Positions 1 to 5,098 of a stretch of DNA of 10,823 nt are shown piece after piece. The position numbers were made by a program, and so were the translations under genes. The number at the start of each line of letters is the position of its first letter. Within the stretch, counting starts at the first letter, position 1. The notes beneath the pieces are model-generated. The model saw nothing but the letters and a program-made list of their open reading frames with translations, searched no databases and was not told the DNA's origin. The DNA is from Micavibrio sp. UBA1672 (lineage in GTDB: Bacteria > Pseudomonadota > Alphaproteobacteria > Micavibrionales > Micavibrionaceae), in the NCBI GenBank assembly GCA_002320665.1, contig DCKO01000124.1, positions 1 through 10,823 of the forward strand, given 5' to 3'.

Positions 1-914
1 AACCTTGAGTGAAGATAGAACACGTCACCAGGATAAGCTTCACGCCCCGGCGGACGACGAAGAAGCAATGACATTTGACGATACGCTACGGCTTGCTTTG
101 ATAAGTCATCGTATATAGCAAGTGAGTGCATGCCGTTATCACGGAAGTATTCACCCATACAAGCACCAGCATATGGCGCAAGATACTGCAACGGTGCAGG
201 ATCAGAAGCTGTCGCGGCAACCACAATGGAATATTCCATAGCGCCCTGCTCTTCCAGCTCTTTCACAAGCTGTGCTACTGTAGAGCGCTTCTGACCGATA
301 GAAACATATACACAATATAGATGCTCGCTTTCATCCTTTGATGCATTAACACTTTTCTGGTTGATAATTGCATCAACAGCAACAGCTGTCTTACCAGTCT
401 GTCGGTCACCAATAATAAGCTCACGCTGGCCACGACCAATTGGCACAAGAGCATCAATCGCTTTAAGACCTGTCTGCATTGGCTCATGCACTGACTTACG
501 TGGAATGATGCCCGGTGCTTTTACTTCGATACGACTTGAGGCTTTTGCCTTAATCGGTCCCTTACCATCAATCGGATTACCAAGTGGATCAACAACGCGG
601 CCTAAAAGTTCCTTACCGACCGGCACTTCAACAATTTTTCCTGAACGACGAACAATATCGCCTTCCTTGATTTCACGGTCATCGCCAAAAACCACGATAC
701 CGACATTGTCTGTTTCCAAGTTCAATGCCATACCTTTGATACCGTTTGGAAACTCTACCATCTCACCGGCCTGAACATTATCAAGACCGTAAACGCGGGC
801 CACACCGTCCCCGATAGATAGAACCTGACCAATTTCAGCTACATCAGCTTGCGCTCCGAAATCGGCGATTTGCTTCTTTAGAATATCAGAAATTTCTGCT
901 GCACGGATTTCCAT
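1..914 (-). CDS. atpA: ATP synthase F1 subunit alpha, N-terminal part (cut by left edge)
   Basis: This is the nucleotide-binding, mainly regulatory alpha subunit of the F1 sector, which forms the alpha3beta3 hexamer on the cytoplasmic side of the inner membrane. Reading minus from ATG at 914, the first 304 of about 510 residues are visible. The N-terminus reads MEIRAAEISDILKKQI, the beta-barrel region follows, the Walker A motif GDRQTGKT is at about residues 169-176, and the family block RPPGREAYPGDVFYLHSR lies at the left edge. The start is supported by a purine-rich ribosome site (GAGAGAGG) about 7 bases upstream. The ATG overlaps the atpH stop by one base (TAATG), so the two are translationally coupled. 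Identification is certain; the remaining third lies outside the window. Confidence 0.98.
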   Translation of the reverse strand, partial: MEIRAAEISDILKKQIADFGAQADVAEIGQVLSIGDGVARVYGLDNVQAGEMVEFPNGIKGMALNLETDNVGIVVFGDDREIKEGDIVRRSGKIVEVPVGKELLGRVVDPLGNPIDGKGPIKAKASSRIEVKAPGIIPRKSVHEPMQTGLKAIDALVPIGRGQRELIIGDRQTGKTAVAVDAIINQKSVNASKDESEHLYCVYVSIGQKRSTVAQLVKELEEQGAMEYSIVVAATASDPAPLQYLAPYAGACMGEYFRDNGMHSLAIYDDLSKQAVAYRQMSLLLRRPPGREAYPGDVFYLHSR

Positions 915-1513
915 TATACGACCTCTCTCAATTTTTGCCCGTTATCATTCTGGCTTGCGCCCTTAACCAAAGTTGCGTTCAAGCGTTCAAGCTTTCGACG
1001 CACAGAGTCATCAATCATGTATGACCCTATTGTAACTACGATGCCGCCAATAATATCAGGATTGACGCCAACATCCATTGAAACACCTGTTCCCAAAGCT
1101 TTTTCAATTTTCTTTTGCAGATCCTGTTTTTGTTTGGCTGTCATCTCAAAAGCAGTTTCAACAGCGATAGAAATCTCGCCTTTTTTCTCTGAAACTTTCT
1201 TTTTGAAGGTTAAAATAATCCCTGCCAATGCATTCAAGCGTCCATTCTCAACAATCACACCAAGGAAATTTGTTGTAAGTTTCTGCAACTTAGCTTTCTT
1301 GGCGATTTCATCAAGAACAGATTTCTGTTGTGATTCGCTGATGCCTGGAGATGTTAGAAATCTCGCAAAATCTTCTGAATCCTGAATTGCACCCTCGAGG
1401 GTTTCAAAATCTTTCAATACTTTTTCTACGGCCTTGCCTTGCTCAGCTAGATCAAGAAGGGCCAAAGCGTATCTTTCCGATACAATTGAAGAGGCTGGCG
1501 TGTTACTGCTCAC
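914..1513 (-). CDS. atpH: ATP synthase F1 subunit delta
   Basis: This is the delta (OSCP-like) stator subunit that joins the top of F1 to the peripheral stalk. It has 199 residues, slightly longer than the usual 175-185. The N-terminal helical domain (about 10-110) includes SERYALALLDLAEQ. The conserved C-terminal signature is at about 150-179, including NPDIIGGIVVTIGS and the basic RRKLERL segment. The start is GTG, chosen because it directly precedes the family N-terminus and has TAAGGA about 9 bases upstream. It is the first gene of the operon and overlaps atpA by one base. No atpB, atpE or atpF lies upstream, which fits the split F1/F0 operons of alphaproteobacteria. The polar C-terminal tail (about 184-199) is mildly extended and otherwise ordinary. 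Confidence 0.97.
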   Translation of the reverse strand: MSSNTPASSIVSERYALALLDLAEQGKAVEKVLKDFETLEGAIQDSEDFARFLTSPGISESQQKSVLDEIAKKAKLQKLTTNFLGVIVENGRLNALAGIILTFKKKVSEKKGEISIAVETAFEMTAKQKQDLQKKIEKALGTGVSMDVGVNPDIIGGIVVTIGSYMIDDSVRRKLERLNATLVKGASQNDNGQKLREVV

Positions 1514-1573
1514 GTCTGCTTATCCTTACTTTGATACGTCTTACGTTGTACTATAAACATATATTGGGTGCGA

Positions 1574-1602
1574 GAATTAGCATATGAATATCGTGCTGGC
1601 AA
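1574..1602 (-). promoter_or_regulatory. candidate promoter of the atpHA operon
   Basis: Reading minus, TTGCCA (1602-1597) and TAATTC (1579-1574) are separated by 17 bases, a good sigma70-type spacing. They sit about 60 bases upstream of the atpH GTG start. Runs of A on the minus strand (1619-1623, 1626-1633 and 1656-1662) lie upstream of the -35, where an UP element would be. This is a pattern match only. A second AT-rich possibility is nearer 1550-1565. Confidence 0.4.
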
Positions 1603-1668
1603 GTAAGAACACGCACTGTTTTTGGTTTTTTTTCTATCTGTTTGAAGATGGGTGGTTTTTTTACCTGC

Positions 1669-2505
1669 TTATGTGAACACCAGCAAGGCACCCGGCTGGA
1701 AGAATGTCCAGTCCCATAAGGGAAATTTCTCTGGATTATAAACCATAGCCGCGCCGCGTATAATTAAGAACTGGATAACATATATCTCTAATGTTCTTCG
1801 TCCGATCAAACGAATAACTGCGCACAATGGAAAAGGTAGTTTTTTTGTCAGGACCGGATAGGTTTCAGGCTTGAATTTTTCCAACATTATGCCTACCATG
1901 ATTGCGCCTATGAATAATACCCAGACCTGCCCATAGGTGAGATGCGGGAACATAATACCTTGCCAGATAAAAAATGTTACATAACTCAGGACTGTAAATA
2001 AGGTTATGTGCCATGTTTCGAATCTCTTGGAGATTACTTCGGGATGCCGAGATATAAAACCTAAAACTACAAAAAGAAAAACAACGGCGCCATACTCAAA
2101 TACGATTGATGTTGGTATAGCGGCCAACACCAATATGAGAAACATACCACGCATCGTTTCCGGCGAATAAGTTGTCTTCATAATCATACTATCACGCAAT
2201 TTTCTGGCTATCATAATTGTCACAAGAATATTTAGCGGGAATAAGGTTTGTCCAGCGACCAGAGCAGAAGCTGCGACGGCAATTGCGCCGACCCATAAAG
2301 ACATAGGAATTTTAGTTGTCGTTGCATAACCAACCAGAAAGAACCACATTGGCACACAAAACCGCCCTAATACCCGAAACCACATTTCATCAGGAAAAAA
2401 GTGATACCCTACATGATCAATTATCATGAGTATTACGGCTAATGTCTTTAGAAAATCATAGCTGGTCAGGTCTTTGGGCAGAGATTTAAGATGAGTGCTG
2501 AGCAT
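1669..2505 (-). CDS. TraX-family membrane protein, copy 1 (putative acyltransferase)
   Basis: This 278-residue polytopic membrane protein is of the TraX family (Pfam TraX; F-plasmid TraX N-acetylates pilin). The N-terminal block at about residues 20-31 (K20, LMIIDH ending D30-H31) matches, from memory, the IKTVALVLMVLDH of F TraX. The GRFCVPMWFFLVGYA block at about 48-61 matches the GRGAFPLFAL region. About eight hydrophobic helices follow, ending with RRTLEIYVIQ at 236-245. The family normally has His in that last position (FYACH in F TraX, VIH in the paralogue at 4182-5030), but here it is Gln245. The ATG start at 2505 precedes the conserved block closely and has no clear Shine-Dalgarno. 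It diverges from the fusion gene and is followed by the atp operon on the same strand. No pilin or conjugation genes are nearby, so the substrate is unknown. Confidence 0.82.
   Translation of the reverse strand: MLSTHLKSLPKDLTSYDFLKTLAVILMIIDHVGYHFFPDEMWFRVLGRFCVPMWFFLVGYATTTKIPMSLWVGAIAVAASALVAGQTLFPLNILVTIMIARKLRDSMIMKTTYSPETMRGMFLILVLAAIPTSIVFEYGAVVFLFVVLGFISRHPEVISKRFETWHITLFTVLSYVTFFIWQGIMFPHLTYGQVWVLFIGAIMVGIMLEKFKPETYPVLTKKLPFPLCAVIRLIGRRTLEIYVIQFLIIRGAAMVYNPEKFPLWDWTFFQPGALLVFT
1784..1803. repeat. 20-base identity shared by the two TraX paralogues (copy 1)
   Basis: These 20 bases inside the first TraX gene are identical to 4327-4346 in the second. They encode the core of the RRTLEIYVI motif with the same codons, including AGA and TTA. 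It is a trace of duplication or gene conversion, not a separate element. Confidence 0.7.
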
Positions 2506-2526
2506 ATAGTTTTTTTATTTAAAGCT

Positions 2527-2556
2527 TTGAGTTTCTAAAATAAATCATATTATACT
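2527..2556 (+). promoter_or_regulatory. candidate promoter of the spermidine synthase-like fusion gene
   Basis: TTGAGT (2527-2532) and TATACT (2551-2556) are separated by 18 bases. The start point would be near 2563, giving a leader of about 40 bases before the ATG at 2605. The -10 shares bases with the opposing TATAAT of TraX copy 1, so simultaneous use by two polymerases is unlikely. Confidence 0.4.
2549..2554 (-). promoter_or_regulatory. candidate -10 box of TraX copy 1
   Basis: Read minus, these six bases are a perfect TATAAT, 43 bases upstream of the TraX copy 1 ATG at 2505. No convincing -35 box stands 16-18 bases further up. The spacer holds the 12-base palindrome at 2556-2567. The box overlaps the plus-strand -10 candidate at 2551-2556. 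Confidence 0.4.
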
Positions 2557-2567
2557 GCGCACGCGCA
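2556..2567. promoter_or_regulatory. palindrome TGCGC-AC-GCGCA, candidate operator
   Basis: This is a perfect 5+5 base inverted repeat with a 2-base spacer in an otherwise AT-rich divergent intergenic region. It covers the predicted start point of the plus-strand promoter and lies directly upstream of the minus-strand -10. A protein bound here could repress or switch both genes. No regulator gene is in the window. Confidence 0.35.
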
Positions 2568-2604
2568 AGAACAAATGACACAATAAAAAACGAAGATACC
2601 ATTG

Positions 2605-4179
2605 ATGCTCAACACACATTACAGATTCCTTCTGTTTCTGGTTATTATCATTGAAGGATATATTGTTTTATCCACCGAACTTCTAGCTATACGACAGAGC
2701 ATTCCGTTTGTCGGAAGCGGCACGGATACAGTTTCGGTGATTATAGCTGCTGTTTTGATGCCTTTGGCGTTTGGTTATCAAGCCGGCGGCAATTTCAAAA
2801 TTAAAAGGCTGTTTGGGAAGCGCATAACCGTACGCCGCAAACTCATTATAAATATTACTATTGCGGCTCTTATTCTTTTACCGGGCTTATCATATCAATT
2901 TATGTTGATGTTTTTTTCCTTCTTATCCAGCCTCGAAATAACTAACCGCATTCATCAGATATCTATTTACAGCATATTATTTTTGGTTATTCCGGTTTAC
3001 CTTTTGGGACAGACCGTGCCTTTAGTCAGTAATTTTTTTGGCCGCGAGCGCTTACCTGAAGTTACGGGTAAAATTCTATTTTTCTCGACTGTTGGCTCTT
3101 TTTTAGGAGCTGTCTTTTCAACGCTTTTCCTGATGAACACCATTGGTGTTAATCATACTGTTACACTAAATTTTGTGCTTATGGCTATTTTGGTAATTCT
3201 GCTATCAAAAAAGCAAGCTTCTGTGCCGGTTATTATCACGACGCTACTCGCCTTTGGAACCATAGCTTTGGCCGCAGAACATAGAGCAGCCGCAATTGTA
3301 ATCGCCTTATTAAGCACAGCTATTGTCATTACTCTGATTATTGTAACGCGCAGAAAAACATCGCTTGCTGTTTTTGCTATGATCATCCTGTCATTAAGCG
3401 CCATCTGGTTTAATTCGAACAGTACAATGCGTAACTTTAGAATGGTTAAGCTCAATATGTATCACAACATACAGGTTGTAAACGTTAAAAATGGAAATCG
3501 TCATTTGATGCTCAATAACAACTACTCTTCGCGCTATAATCCTGAAACCGGACGCAAGCACCACTATATTGAGTTTGCGGAAAAAGTTGCTATTTCCCCT
3601 ATCCTTAATTCTAACCCACCCAGAGATGTTCTCGTCATTGGCGCGGGTGGTTTTACTTTCGGAAGCGAAGATAAAAATAATAATTATGTCTATGTTGATA
3701 TCGACAAGGACCTAAAGAATATCTCGGAGAAATACATTCTGGGCAGAACAATAGATAAAAACAAGACTTTTGAGGCGGTTCCTATACGGGCATATCTAGC
3801 CTCTACGGATCAGAAATTCGATGTTATCTACCTTGATGCCTATCTGGGCGGCGTCAGTGTGCCCGAGCACTTAATCACAAAAGAATTTTTTGAAACTGTA
3901 AAAGAGCACCTTAAAGATAAAGGCCTACTGGTTACAAATTTCATTGCATCTCCTAACTTCAATAATCAATTTAGCCGCAATCTGGACAATACTATACGCT
4001 CAGTATTTCCCCATATTTCACGTCAGGCTATTTTAGAGAACTATCTGCTATGGGATGAAAATCCATCGGCCATGGCTAATATTTCTTATATCTATAAACA
4101 TGAAGATAATTATGATGCAGGCCAAATTTATACAGATGATAAGAAGACTGTAGTTTATGATCTCCCGAAAGGCCCGTAG
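2605..4179 (+). CDS. Membrane protein with C-terminal spermidine synthase-like (PABS) domain
   Basis: This 524-residue fusion belongs to the membrane-bound spermidine synthase-like family. Residues about 8-269 form roughly nine membrane helices. The first two carry the family layout Glu-Leu-Leu-Ala-x-Arg, then VGSGTDTVSV and AFGYQAGG; the fifth contains GKILFFSTVGSFLGAVFST. Residues about 285-500 are a cytosolic Rossmann-like domain with YHNIQVV, VLVIGAGGF (342-350, nucleotide-binding glycines), VDID (364-367), FDVIYLDAY (405-413) and KGLLVTNF. The GDA motif that in spermidine synthases contacts the adenine of decarboxylated S-adenosylmethionine is not evident: VPIRAYL stands there (392-398). 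Aminopropyl transfer is therefore possible but unproven. ATG 2605 is preferred over TTG 2602; the ribosome site is weak (CGAAGA). It ends 2 bases before the convergent TraX copy 2. Confidence 0.8.
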   Translation: MLNTHYRFLLFLVIIIEGYIVLSTELLAIRQSIPFVGSGTDTVSVIIAAVLMPLAFGYQAGGNFKIKRLFGKRITVRRKLIINITIAALILLPGLSYQFMLMFFSFLSSLEITNRIHQISIYSILFLVIPVYLLGQTVPLVSNFFGRERLPEVTGKILFFSTVGSFLGAVFSTLFLMNTIGVNHTVTLNFVLMAILVILLSKKQASVPVIITTLLAFGTIALAAEHRAAAIVIALLSTAIVITLIIVTRRKTSLAVFAMIILSLSAIWFNSNSTMRNFRMVKLNMYHNIQVVNVKNGNRHLMLNNNYSSRYNPETGRKHHYIEFAEKVAISPILNSNPPRDVLVIGAGGFTFGSEDKNNNYVYVDIDKDLKNISEKYILGRTIDKNKTFEAVPIRAYLASTDQKFDVIYLDAYLGGVSVPEHLITKEFFETVKEHLKDKGLLVTNFIASPNFNNQFSRNLDNTIRSVFPHISRQAILENYLLWDENPSAMANISYIYKHEDNYDAGQIYTDDKKTVVYDLPKGP

Positions 4180-4181
4180 AA

Positions 4182-5030
4182 TCAAGGCACGTCGACCATA
4201 TTGGCATCTACTGGTTCGAACATCATCCAGAAATCATCGGAGAAGAACCGTAAGTCTAGTAAAGCATATCCCTCAACGCCTATTATTAAAGCGGTCACTT
4301 TAAATATTATTAGATGGATCACATAAATCTCTAATGTTCTTCGTCCAAAAAGCCTTAGAAAACCAGAAGCAAATCCCGGCAGCTTTTGCGTCAAATCTGG
4401 ATAGTCACAGGCCCTAAACTTTAATAATAAAATGTTTATAACCAATATACCACCAGCCATAAAAGCAAATTGTGGCGCAGTAAACCCGAAAGCCAGTTGT
4501 TGTAGGATAATAAAATTCAAAGCAGAAAAAATCATAAAACCAGAAACAAAACTTTTATCTATCTCTGCTGTTTTATGACGTACAAAGTAACCTAACATGG
4601 CCAGAATAATGCCCATTGTGCCATATTCTATGATAAAATAAGTTGGGAATGCCAAAATGGTCAAAATAGTACAGACCAAAATCATATGCGCCTGACTTTG
4701 CAATGACTTCTTTACACAATAATCAATTGTTAAACGCGCTAGAATTAAGCTGAATAAAACATTTAGTTCAAAGATATTATACCCAACGACAAAATTAGCA
4801 AAAACCAATAAAATTGCCCCACCCCAAAAACGAAGTGGTATAGAGCGTGTATTTGCATAACCAATCAGAAAAAACCATATTGGTACACATAACCGCCCTA
4901 TTGCTCTGGGCCAATCACTATCTATAAACTCATAATATGCCGTATGATCGATGATCATTAGCAACACAGCGAGCGTTTTCATCAAATCGTATGATGTTAA
5001 ATTTGACGATATTTTTTTAGCTTGAAACAT
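4182..5030 (-). CDS. TraX-family membrane protein, copy 2 (putative acyltransferase)
   Basis: This 282-residue paralogue of the protein at 1669-2505 has the same order of motifs. LTSYDLMKTLAVLLMIIDH spans about 11-29 (K18, D28-H29), GRLCVPIWFFLIGYAN spans 45-60, several hydrophobic helices follow, and RRTLEIYVIH spans 230-239. Unlike copy 1 it keeps the family His (H239), so it is the better candidate for an active acyltransferase. The ATG at 5030 has a good Shine-Dalgarno, TAAGGAAG, about 10 bases upstream. Its tail is acidic and extended beyond the last helix (about 262-282). It follows priA on the same strand with 68 bases between and converges with the fusion gene. Base composition is visibly more AT-rich than priA. 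F TraX acetylates pilin; the target here is unknown. Confidence 0.83.
   Translation of the reverse strand: MFQAKKISSNLTSYDLMKTLAVLLMIIDHTAYYEFIDSDWPRAIGRLCVPIWFFLIGYANTRSIPLRFWGGAILLVFANFVVGYNIFELNVLFSLILARLTIDYCVKKSLQSQAHMILVCTILTILAFPTYFIIEYGTMGIILAMLGYFVRHKTAEIDKSFVSGFMIFSALNFIILQQLAFGFTAPQFAFMAGGILVINILLLKFRACDYPDLTQKLPGFASGFLRLFGRRTLEIYVIHLIIFKVTALIIGVEGYALLDLRFFSDDFWMMFEPVDANMVDVP
4327..4346. repeat. 20-base identity shared by the two TraX paralogues (copy 2)
   Basis: Identical to 1784-1803 in the other TraX gene and in the same orientation. Flanking bases match only partly, so this is the longest exact shared block I noticed. Confidence 0.7.
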
Positions 5031-5058
5031 AATTGAACAACTTCCTTAAATTCCAAGC

Positions 5059-5088
5059 ATTTTACAAACAAATGCACCTAGACAACAA
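5059..5088 (-). promoter_or_regulatory. weak candidate promoter of TraX copy 2
   Basis: Reading minus, TTGTTG (5088-5083) and TAAAAT (5064-5059) are separated by 18 bases, just downstream of the priA stop and about 30 bases before the TraX ATG. If real, TraX copy 2 can be expressed independently of priA. No terminator is evident after priA, so read-through is also possible. Confidence 0.3.
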
Positions 5089-5098
5089 GTCCATTAAT

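Noticed and set aside
361..774. Plus-strand open frame of 137 codons
   Set aside because: It lies wholly antisense to atpA, which is certain, and its product has low-complexity proline and serine content typical of a shadow frame.
1656..1666. GGT-(A)7-ACC type inverted bases after the TraX copy 1 stop as a terminator
   Set aside because: A 3-base stem is too short; the homopolymer runs alone do not make a terminator.
1669..5030. Conjugative or integrative element suggested by the TraX names
   Set aside because: No relaxase, pilin, coupling protein, transposase, tRNA target or attachment repeats are visible; TraX-family proteins also occur outside conjugation systems.
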